Shown one piece after another: positions 1-6,016 of a DNA stretch of 15,367 nt; position 1 is the stretch's first letter, and each line of letters starts with the position of its first letter. This DNA comes from an uncultured Bacteroidales bacterium (GTDB lineage: Bacteria > Bacteroidota > Bacteroidia > Bacteroidales > UBA932). Under the pieces are notes generated by a model. It was given only the letters and a program-made list of their open reading frames with translations, made no database searches and had not been told where the DNA came from. The translations under genes and the position numbers were made by a program. The DNA lies in contig CAKUYG010000031.1 in assembly GCA_934702165.1 (NCBI GenBank), positions 1 to 15,367 of the forward strand. Direction: 5' to 3'.

Positions 1-84
1 ATGAGCCTCTTTGACGAAACCTCAAGAAATAACCTCTCCTATGCCAGTCCACCCCGAAACCGTCCTTATGCTGAAATGACTTAA

Positions 85-633
85 ACTGAATGCTATCTTC
101 CTTCAAACGGCAAACTGCTTGGAGAAGACAAGCGGATAGAATATTTGACCATTGAGCAGTTGAGGCAACTCAAACAGGCCGCAGAGAATGCAAGGTATGA
201 CAGAACCAGAGATTTTGTGGATATGTTTATGTTCTCAGTTTACTGTGGAGGATTAAGAGTCAGCGATCTAATATCATTGAAATGGAACGAGATTGATACG
301 AGTAACAGGATAGTCAGACACTATCAGGTAAAGGACCATAACAGAAAAGTGGTACTTCTTACAATCCCTATGGCTGACGGGGCTGTTGATATACTGAAAA
401 GATGGAAAGGTCGTAATGAGAATTATGTCTTCGGATTGCTGGATGATGAGTTCGACTTGAGTGATGAAGAAAACTTCCTGCGCATAAAATAGTCCAGAAC
501 GAGAACAATTAGTCAGTCTCTTGCAGCGCTTGGAGAAAAGATCTGTCTTCCCTTTAAGTTGCACATCCATTGTGCAAGACACTCTTTTGGCATCAACGGA
601 CTAAATAATGGAGGGGACATTCTTCGGTGCTGA
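85..633 (+). pseudogene. Decayed tyrosine recombinase (phage-type integrase) remnant
   Basis: Frame 1 encodes the catalytic-domain half of a Bacteroidota tyrosine recombinase. The piece KRIEYLTIEQLRQLK resembles the usual entry to the catalytic domain. GGLRVSDLISLKW carries the first catalytic Arg (about 265) and HYQVKDHNRK fits the beta-hairpin lysine. A TAG at 490-492 interrupts the frame. After it the same frame continues to HIHCARHSFGI, which is the HxxR box, and NNGGDI. It then stops at 631-633 before the LLGH segment and the catalytic tyrosine. An in-frame TAA at 82-84 closes the upstream side, and no convincing core-binding domain was found in 1-84. The gene is therefore broken by at least one nonsense codon and truncated at both ends, so it cannot encode an active recombinase. 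It is the only plus-strand coding remnant in the window and is probably the scar of a lost integrative element. Family assignment is firm; the exact limits are not. Confidence 0.8.
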
Positions 634-713
634 CCGAGGATTTCTCATTTTCAAGGATAGTAATTGGGTAGTTTGAACCTGTTTTTACCCCGAAAAAGGG
701 GCATTTTCGGCAC

Positions 714-742
714 AAAAAAAGCACCGGGACTTCCCAGTGCTT
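714..742 (-). terminator. Rho-independent terminator of the DUF2795-like gene
   Basis: On the minus strand GCACTGGGA, a 2-nt loop and TCCCGGTGC form a 9-bp stem (721-729 with 732-740) that is complete if one U-G wobble is allowed. It is followed directly by seven T residues (plus-strand A run 714-720). It lies about 47 bp beyond the stop codon of the small acidic-protein gene at 789-1010. A weaker 7-bp stem, CCGAAAA/TTTTCGG (690-696 with 704-710), follows it. Confidence 0.8.
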
Positions 743-751
743 CAATCATAA

Positions 752-774
752 ATTATTGAAAATCAATCAATAAT
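752..774. repeat. Short AT-rich inverted repeat in the 3' UTR
   Basis: ATTATTGA (752-759) and TCAATAAT (767-774) are perfect 8-bp arms around a 7-nt spacer. They lie between the stop codon at 789 and the terminator at 714-742. The repeat could form a small hairpin in the 3' end of the mRNA or be a protein site. Being AT-rich, it could also be chance. Confidence 0.3.
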
Positions 775-788
775 GTTTCAATGATGGG

Positions 789-1010
789 TTAATACTCCTC
801 CTCGTTAAAGAAGAAATCGTCCTTGGTAGGGTAGTCAGGCCAGATATCTTCGATGGATTCGTAGATTTCACCTTCCTCTTCGAGTTCCTCGAGGTTCTCT
901 ATGACTTCCTCCGGAGCTCCGGAGCGGTTTGCGTAGTCAATCAATTCTTCTTTGCTTGCAGGCCATGGAGCATCGTCCAGGCTGCTTGCCAGTTCAAGTG
1001 TCCAATACAT
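789..1010 (-). CDS. Small acidic DUF2795-like protein
   Basis: This is a 73-residue, strongly acidic protein of unknown function. The central part, PWPASKEELIDYANRSGAPEE, followed by a leucine/glutamate helix and YESIEDIWPDY, follows the DUF2795 pattern: a Pro-Ala-Ser/Thr-Lys-Glu-Glu-Leu start, a Gly-Ala turn, and a final Tyr-x-Ser/Thr-x-x-Asp-Ile/Val. The tail is rich in Phe, Glu and Asp (DDFFFNEEEY). There is no signal peptide or membrane segment, so it is expected to be cytosolic. The start is the only Met, about 22 nt downstream of a good -7 box. The gene is monocistronic, with its own promoter and terminator. Similar short acidic proteins are familiar from Bacteroidales genomes, but no activity is known to me. 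The domain name is given from the residue pattern only. Confidence 0.75.
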   Translation of the reverse strand: MYWTLELASSLDDAPWPASKEELIDYANRSGAPEEVIENLEELEEEGEIYESIEDIWPDYPTKDDFFFNEEEY

Positions 1011-1032
1011 AAGTCGTACAATGTTTAGTGCG

Positions 1033-1040
1033 CAAAGATA
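1033..1040 (-). promoter_or_regulatory. Bacteroidota -7 promoter element for the DUF2795-like gene
   Basis: The minus strand reads TATCTTTG, an exact match to the Bacteroidota -7 consensus TAnnTTTG. The G is 22 nt before the ATG at 1010, giving a leader of about 18-20 nt. No TTTG was found at the expected -33 position. Confidence 0.55.
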
Positions 1041-1077
1041 TAAAAATATTTGATACTTGATATAGCAGCGTAAAAAA

Positions 1078-1740
1078 TCAGCTTATCTCGACTCCTCCGA
1101 ATGCGCATTCTGCGTCTATGAATATGGTGTGACGGCCGCTCCGTCCTGACAATTTGTTGTTCACGCCACCGAAAGCCGATGTCCCCTTTACATCGACGGC
1201 TATTCCGTCAGGGAGCATGATCTTGACACCGGCAAATTTGGCCTGTACGCTGATATGCTGATCGTCATTTATGATGGCTTCCCTTAAGTCGAGCGTCATG
1301 GAGCCGAAAGCGGCTTCGATTCTTGCCCCATCGAAAACTTCTCCGCTGATCTTCTTGTTCTGCTCGCCGAATGCGATGTTGTAGGATTTCAGTCCGTTAT
1401 CTGTCTGGGTTGTCTCCATCTTGAAGCCGTGAGATTTGCCGGAGAAGATACTGCATGCTCCGATGATTATCAGGAGTACGGCGAGTCCGAGTTTCCAGAA
1501 GATGGACCAGTCGATTAGCCCCTGCGCCTGAAGCAGCAGGAGGACACCTGTGCTGAACCCCATGACTGAACCCCAGTTGGGGTGTGTAATGAACCCGAGC
1601 AGAAACGGGATCATTATGAGCAGAGTCCACCATCCCCTGAAGAAAATGTTGAAACTGAGAACTCCGGAAATACTTAATATCCACAATACTCCCAAAGCAA
1701 TGAGCGCGAGCCCGATGATGGTTTTGTTGAGCGGTTTCAT
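1078..1740 (-). CDS. LiaF-like four-TM membrane protein with C-terminal beta domain
   Basis: This is a 220-residue inner-membrane protein. Four hydrophobic helices fill the N-terminal half (about residues 5-25, 35-52, 55-75 and 78-100). The C-terminal part (about 115-220) is a soluble beta-rich domain with the recurring AFG/FGG turns (IEAAFGSMTLDLR, TSAFGGVNNK, AECAFGGVEI) seen in the C-terminal domain of LiaF/YvqF-type proteins. In Firmicutes LiaF restrains a cell-envelope stress two-component system. Bacteroidota homologues are widespread, but their role is not established. The ATG at 1740 (MKPLNKTIIG) is preferred over the upstream ATG at 1773, because the latter would overlap the preceding gene by 23 nt and place polar residues before the first helix. 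With this start the gap to the upstream TPR-HTH gene is 10 nt, so the two are almost certainly co-transcribed and may be functionally coupled. No separate promoter was seen. The fold assignment is good; the function is inferred. Confidence 0.75.
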   Translation of the reverse strand: MKPLNKTIIGLALIALGVLWILSISGVLSFNIFFRGWWTLLIMIPFLLGFITHPNWGSVMGFSTGVLLLLQAQGLIDWSIFWKLGLAVLLIIIGACSIFSGKSHGFKMETTQTDNGLKSYNIAFGEQNKKISGEVFDGARIEAAFGSMTLDLREAIINDDQHISVQAKFAGVKIMLPDGIAVDVKGTSAFGGVNNKLSGRSGRHTIFIDAECAFGGVEIS

Positions 1741-1750
1741 GATATTGAAA

Positions 1751-3352
1751 TTAAAAAGAAGCGATGAATTCATCTATGGTGCAGCCTTCTGGCATGGCAC
1801 TGCTGACCCGTAGGCGCAGCCGCTGTTTGGCCTTGGTAACGGAGACAGGGGATATCCCGAGCATGCTTGACATCTGTTTCCCATTGAAACGGAACCGCAG
1901 CAGAGTGGCTATCCTCATCTCATTCTGGGTGATGTCCGGAAATGAAGACCTGAGCCTGCTAGGGAAGTGGTCACAGACCTTGTCCAGAATTTCATCCAGT
2001 CTTTTCCAGTCCTTGTCGGAGAGATAGCGGTCGCTTTCTCTCAAGGATGTCACAAGTTTGTCTTCATCCATGAGAACGGACCGCAGTTCCGAACGGTTGC
2101 GTTCGCTTTGAATGAGTTTAGCCTGTCCTCGATTCAGTTCCTCTTCTTTCTCTTCAATGGCACTGTCTCTGGATTCCAATTTGTTGCGGAAAATTTTGGC
2201 CATCACGAATATGGCAACTGCAAGGACTATCAGCACCGACAGAGCCGTTCCGATGATTCTGGCTCGGGAAGAACGGGCATCGGCCTTTTCCAGCTCTACT
2301 CTGGATTCGATGATCTTGTCACTCTGCTGCTCTGCTGTCCTCTGGTCATTGAGCTGATTGTTCAGTGTCAAATATTTGACCGCGTTGGCATCATCGTGGA
2401 GCAGATCACGATATACTATATACATGAGTTGTGAAGCTGTGATCCTTGAGACCAGACTCGGGGCGTCCAGATCCTTTGCCGCGTAGAACAGGGCGGAATC
2501 CGCCATCTCCATTTTGCGGAAGGCATCGGCTAGCACGACGTAGCGTACGCGTTCTTTCCTTTTTCCCTCTTTTACCAGTCTCTCCTGTGTGCGGACACCC
2601 TCAGATGCACATTCCAGGGCTTTCGCAAACTGTCCGTCACGGCTGTAGATGGCGGCGACCCCATAAAGAGCTCTGGCGTAGTCGTTCTCCGAACGGCCTT
2701 CCTTGGCCACGGACACCGCTTCTTCTCCGCGCCTGATGGCCTCCGAATAGTCCCCGCCGGAGTCAGCCAAGAACATTAGGGCGTGGGAGGTGTTTATGAG
2801 GCCGGTGATTTCGAGGGCTTTGGATCCTGCAGCCCGAGCTTCCTCTATCCCTTTCTCAAATTCCGGAATGGACGAGTTGTACCATCTCCTCTCATTCAAG
2901 GCGGTGGCGTATCTCATATGAATCAAGGCTGCAAGGAGATGGTTGTCAGACCCTTCGATCTGCCGGCTCGCCATCATCAGGTCGTGAACCCATTCGGCTT
3001 CGTTTCCTGACTTGTTTTCTTGATTCACAACACTGCGCAGGTAATAGGCCAAGGCTTTCCGATCGTCTGAGCCATGACGCAGGAACCATTGCACCCCGGA
3101 GTTCATGATCTCTTCATCGAGTTGTGGCTTGTATGAGTTATAGTCCGCGTAGGTTTTCAGCAAACACCAGGAGGCATGTCTGAACGCCCCGTCGGCAGCG
3201 GTGTATGGTCTTGAGTCAAGTATCGCCGCGGCACTGTCGGGTTTTGAGTCCACGAGCGACTCCGCTTTCCGGAGATCATCGGGGAGGTCTGTTCCACTGT
3301 GACACGCCGTCAGGCACAGCGCAATGATAAAGATAGGAAAGGCTTTGTTCAT
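1751..3352 (-). CDS. Membrane-spanning TPR-HTH transcriptional regulator with lipoprotein signal
   Basis: This 533-residue protein probably senses an envelope condition and regulates transcription directly. The start at 3352 gives MNKAFPIFIIALCLTAC, a lipoprotein signal peptide with lipobox L-T-A-C17; the earlier in-frame start at 3475 would run through the upstream gene and its palindrome. Residues about 25-340 are helical repeats of TPR type (A-x-x-Y/L-x-x-x spacing, for example around DYARALYGVAAIYSRDG). A single TM helix lies at about 368-386 (ALSVLIVLAVAIFVMAKIF). It is followed by a charged coiled coil (about 389-424) and a LuxR-like helix-turn-helix at about 473-515 (ITQNEMRIATLLRFRFNGKQ, then MLGISPVSVTKAKQRLR). 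The periplasm-TPR, TM, coiled coil, cytoplasmic HTH layout recurs in Bacteroidota regulators. Its targets are unknown; the flanking receptor and LiaF-like genes are the obvious candidates. It has a promoter of its own in the gap upstream. Architecture is confident; ligand and regulon are not. Confidence 0.8.
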   Translation of the reverse strand: MNKAFPIFIIALCLTACHSGTDLPDDLRKAESLVDSKPDSAAAILDSRPYTAADGAFRHASWCLLKTYADYNSYKPQLDEEIMNSGVQWFLRHGSDDRKALAYYLRSVVNQENKSGNEAEWVHDLMMASRQIEGSDNHLLAALIHMRYATALNERRWYNSSIPEFEKGIEEARAAGSKALEITGLINTSHALMFLADSGGDYSEAIRRGEEAVSVAKEGRSENDYARALYGVAAIYSRDGQFAKALECASEGVRTQERLVKEGKRKERVRYVVLADAFRKMEMADSALFYAAKDLDAPSLVSRITASQLMYIVYRDLLHDDANAVKYLTLNNQLNDQRTAEQQSDKIIESRVELEKADARSSRARIIGTALSVLIVLAVAIFVMAKIFRNKLESRDSAIEEKEEELNRGQAKLIQSERNRSELRSVLMDEDKLVTSLRESDRYLSDKDWKRLDEILDKVCDHFPSRLRSSFPDITQNEMRIATLLRFRFNGKQMSSMLGISPVSVTKAKQRLRLRVSSAMPEGCTIDEFIASF

Positions 3353-3359
3353 AAGTCCC

Positions 3360-3390
3360 CAAAAGTACGAAATTGTTCCGGCTTTGCAAA
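3360..3390 (-). promoter_or_regulatory. Promoter of the TPR-HTH regulator, half inside the palindrome
   Basis: The minus strand carries TTTG (3387-3390), a 19-bp spacer and TACTTTTG (3360-3367), matching the Bacteroidota consensus TTTG-N19-21-TAnnTTTG in both boxes and spacing. The -33 box lies in the centre of the 34-bp palindrome. The -7 box ends 7 nt before the ATG at 3352, so the predicted transcript would have a leader of only a few nucleotides. Confidence 0.55.
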
Positions 3391-3403
3391 GCCGGAACAA
3401 TTT
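3370..3403. repeat. Perfect 34-bp palindrome after the receptor gene (terminator and/or operator)
   Basis: AAATTGTTCCGGCTTTG (3370-3386) is followed with no spacer by its exact reverse complement (3387-3403). It starts 4 bp beyond the TGA of the receptor gene. As RNA it can fold into a GC-rich hairpin with A/U-rich ends, resembling a bidirectional terminator, although the downstream U run is short (AAUUUCGUACUUUU). As DNA it overlaps the -33 box of the next gene, so it could equally be an operator. I think terminator is likelier, and both roles are possible. Confidence 0.75.
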
Positions 3404-3407
3404 GTTG

Positions 3408-5885
3408 TCATTTGCCCTCGATCCCGGATCCTTTGGCGCTTCCGATACGGGAAGCCTCATCGATATTGCCGACATTGCGCCTTTGGGTCCCGGTGGTTTT
3501 TCCGAAGTTCCAACTGATGCCTATATGGAAACTCTGCGCGTAGTACTTCTGTCCTAGGTATGAACTTTTTACGCTGCCGAGCAAGGATTCGTCCCCTGCT
3601 GTCAGGCAGTCCAGATTGGACGCCAATGTACGGAAGATGTCGTCGAGTTTGGCTGTGAGAGTGAGTCTGCCGTCAAGCATGTTCTTGCGTACTGCAAGAT
3701 TGGCAGTGTACTGGTCGCGGATCTTGAAGAAACCATAGGCCATAGGGGAATTGTACCTCCCGTCGAGCTGTATTTTCCAATCAGCCGGAAGGTTGAAGGT
3801 GAGGCAGGTGTACAGGGCTGCCGAGAGGGTTCTGTTTTCTGCCATACCGGCTGTAGAGGCATCCATATATAGGGCATTGGCATTGACGGTCCAGACAAAC
3901 CATTTGGTGATAGGAAGTTCTGACAGTGCTGCCGTCAGGATTGCCATGTCCTGCCTGCCGAAATTGGCCCAAGCCAGCATCTGATCTCCGTTTGCTTTGA
4001 GATACGGCATCTGTGAGAACATGTCCCCTGTGTGGCTGTATCCGGCGCTGAGGGCGAAGTGTTGACCCATGCCGGCGGACAGTGATACTTCGTCTATGTA
4101 CGAAGGCTTCAAAGCCGGGTCTCCGACAGTATAGGAGTGGGCGTCAATGTAGTTCTCTGCCGGGTTGAGGGCGTAGTAACTTGGCCTTTGAATGCGTCTC
4201 GAATAAGACAATGCGAAATTCAGTCCGGCTTTCGGAGCGTATCCGGCAAAAACTGTCGGGAAGAGGTCGAAGTAGCTGCGCCTTGTCTGGTCGGAGGCCG
4301 AAATCCAGTCCCCGAATGAATTGGTGTATTCTCCTCGCAGTCCGGCCTTCAGAGACCACTTTGGGCCAAACTGTGCTGAAGCAGAGATATATGCGGCCCC
4401 GATGTGTTCGCGGTAGTTGAATTCGGTATTCCTGTCCGGCAGTCCCGTTTCGATACGTGTGGTCGTGTTGTCTGTGGAGGAAAGGGCCCACTTGAGTCCG
4501 GTCTCAAGCATGAACATTTTGGCTACCAATGTCTGATAGTCGATTTTAGCCGAGTATATGTTGACCCTGTTGTCCGAGCCGATGTCCCTCCGGCTGCCGG
4601 TCCAGCCTGTCCTCTGGTCTGTAACCGCGTAGATGTCGGTAATTCCTTCACCGGTGCCGGTGTTGTTGTACCAGTCGAGGTTGGCGGTCAACTCCGCGCT
4701 GCGGGCAGGGTCGAAGATGTGCGTGTAGTTGAGGTTTGTGTTGACCTGCCTCATCTCGCTGTCGTTTCTGGTGTCGGACTCTGTCCTCTCAATCGTGGTG
4801 TTCCCGATGGTCTGGCTTGTGATGTTATGGGCCCTGTCAGAACTCATAAGGTCATGAGCCATAGGTATATTCACTATAAATCCGAACGTGTTTTGCTCGT
4901 CTGCCATCCAGTCGTTGCCGAGACGGATCTGCCAGTTTGAGTAACGGTCTTTCTGGAGCGAACTTGATGTTATGGCCATCGGTGTGCCTGCATTGTCGAG
5001 CCTGTTGTCGATGTCCATTTTTATGTCAGTGTTGTATATGCCTTGATAGATGTTGAGGAATGTGCTGGTTTTTCTGCCTCGATAATTGAGGTTCGCCCAG
5101 CTGCTTTCCTGCCATAGGAAGCGGTCTGTGTCCTTGAAATACATTCCCCCTCCATCTGCGCCGAGGGTGCCGTTGAGTCCTGAAAGGACATTGCGCTTTG
5201 TCTTGATGTTGATGATTCCACCCTGTCCGGAGGCATCGTATTTGGCGGACGGGTGTTCCATGAGTTCCAATTTGTCGATGCTTTCGCCACCTGTGGAACG
5301 CAACATCGCTTCAAGGCTCTGCCCGTCCAGATAGGTTGCACGCCCGTCAATCCAGACCTGGACGCTCTTGCCGTTGAGTTTGATATTGCCGTCTTTATCT
5401 ATGGTTACGCCTGGCGCCTTGCTCAAAAGGTCCAGCGCGTTGCTCCCTTGGGCAAAGGCGCTCTGGGAGATGTTCATCACCACTTTGTCCACTTTCATCT
5501 CCACGAGCTTCACTCTTTCGGTTACTGTGGCCCCGGCGAGCATATCGGCATCTTCTTCAAGAAAGATTATTGCCTTCTCTTTTTCTCCGGCCTGCAGCTT
5601 TACTTGACGGCTGAAGTCTTTGTAACCGAGAAGAGATGCTGTGATGGTATATTCTCCCGGTTTTGCGCTAAGGCTGTATGTGCCGTCCGCTTCGCAGGTC
5701 GTCCCGGCTACTATGCTGCTGTCCTTGTCCATCAGAGCGACGGTAACCCAACCGAGCGGTTCTCCGCTTGCCTTGTCATATACCGTCCCTCCGATTCCTG
5801 TGGGGGTCTGTCTGGCTGCACTTGCGTTTGAAGTGCAGATTAGTGTCGCGGCCAATGTCAGGGCCGCTTTGATGAGATTGTTCAT
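3408..5885 (-). CDS. Outer-membrane beta-barrel receptor (TonB-dependent-receptor-like, CarboxypepD regulatory domain)
   Basis: An 825-residue outer-membrane protein. A signal peptide at about 1-24 ends in SNASA|A. Residues about 30-110 are a CarboxypepD-regulatory-like beta-sandwich (GGTVYDKASGEPLGWVTV, then GYKDFSRQVKL). Residues about 115-220 are a plug domain with DLLSKAPGVTIDKDGNIKLN, VQVWIDGR and the typical HPSAKYDASGQGGIINIKTK. The rest is a 22-strand-type barrel of the OMP_b-brl_3 class, ending in an aromatic strand HIGISWNFGK and a short Ser/Gly/Lys tail. No SusD partner lies next to it, so it is not a standard glycan SusCD pair; the substrate is unknown. It may take up a ligand or signal to the downstream TPR-HTH regulator. 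The ATG at 5885 is chosen. A GTG in frame at 5903 would add MKKSDR but lies almost exactly at the transcription start predicted from the -7 box at 5908-5915. Confidence 0.85.
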   Translation of the reverse strand: MNNLIKAALTLAATLICTSNASAARQTPTGIGGTVYDKASGEPLGWVTVALMDKDSSIVAGTTCEADGTYSLSAKPGEYTITASLLGYKDFSRQVKLQAGEKEKAIIFLEEDADMLAGATVTERVKLVEMKVDKVVMNISQSAFAQGSNALDLLSKAPGVTIDKDGNIKLNGKSVQVWIDGRATYLDGQSLEAMLRSTGGESIDKLELMEHPSAKYDASGQGGIINIKTKRNVLSGLNGTLGADGGGMYFKDTDRFLWQESSWANLNYRGRKTSTFLNIYQGIYNTDIKMDIDNRLDNAGTPMAITSSSLQKDRYSNWQIRLGNDWMADEQNTFGFIVNIPMAHDLMSSDRAHNITSQTIGNTTIERTESDTRNDSEMRQVNTNLNYTHIFDPARSAELTANLDWYNNTGTGEGITDIYAVTDQRTGWTGSRRDIGSDNRVNIYSAKIDYQTLVAKMFMLETGLKWALSSTDNTTTRIETGLPDRNTEFNYREHIGAAYISASAQFGPKWSLKAGLRGEYTNSFGDWISASDQTRRSYFDLFPTVFAGYAPKAGLNFALSYSRRIQRPSYYALNPAENYIDAHSYTVGDPALKPSYIDEVSLSAGMGQHFALSAGYSHTGDMFSQMPYLKANGDQMLAWANFGRQDMAILTAALSELPITKWFVWTVNANALYMDASTAGMAENRTLSAALYTCLTFNLPADWKIQLDGRYNSPMAYGFFKIRDQYTANLAVRKNMLDGRLTLTAKLDDIFRTLASNLDCLTAGDESLLGSVKSSYLGQKYYAQSFHIGISWNFGKTTGTQRRNVGNIDEASRIGSAKGSGIEGK

Positions 5886-5907
5886 TCTGTCCGATTTTTT
5901 CACGATG

Positions 5908-5915
5908 CAAAGTTA
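5908..5915 (-). promoter_or_regulatory. Bacteroidota -7 element before the receptor gene
   Basis: The minus strand reads TAACTTTG, an exact TAnnTTTG match, ending 4 nt before the GTG at 5903 and 22 nt before the ATG at 5885. No TTTG lies 19-21 bp upstream, so either an activator is needed or the -33 box is degenerate. The 100-bp gap upstream holds no other clear signal and no hairpin terminator for the preceding glycosidase gene. Confidence 0.45.
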
Positions 5916-6016
5916 GCCCGGAGAGGACTTTGGCGGTGTGTCGTGATGTGGACAGATGCTGATATTAAATAATTGATAGACAGTATATTGCTGAACGTGT
6001 TGTGGACAAGTGGACT

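Noticed and set aside
1751..3475. Longer version of the TPR-HTH protein starting at 3475
   Set aside because: It would translate through the palindrome and overlap the receptor gene; the signal peptide and lipobox fix the start at 3352.
5253..5831. Plus-strand open frame of 192 codons within the receptor gene
   Set aside because: Antisense to the plug domain, whose motifs on the minus strand are unmistakable.
5947..6008. TGTGGACA occurring twice (5947-5954 and 6001-6008) between the glycosidase and receptor genes
   Set aside because: Eight-base direct repeat in a 100-bp gap with no symmetry or relation to the promoter box; likely chance.
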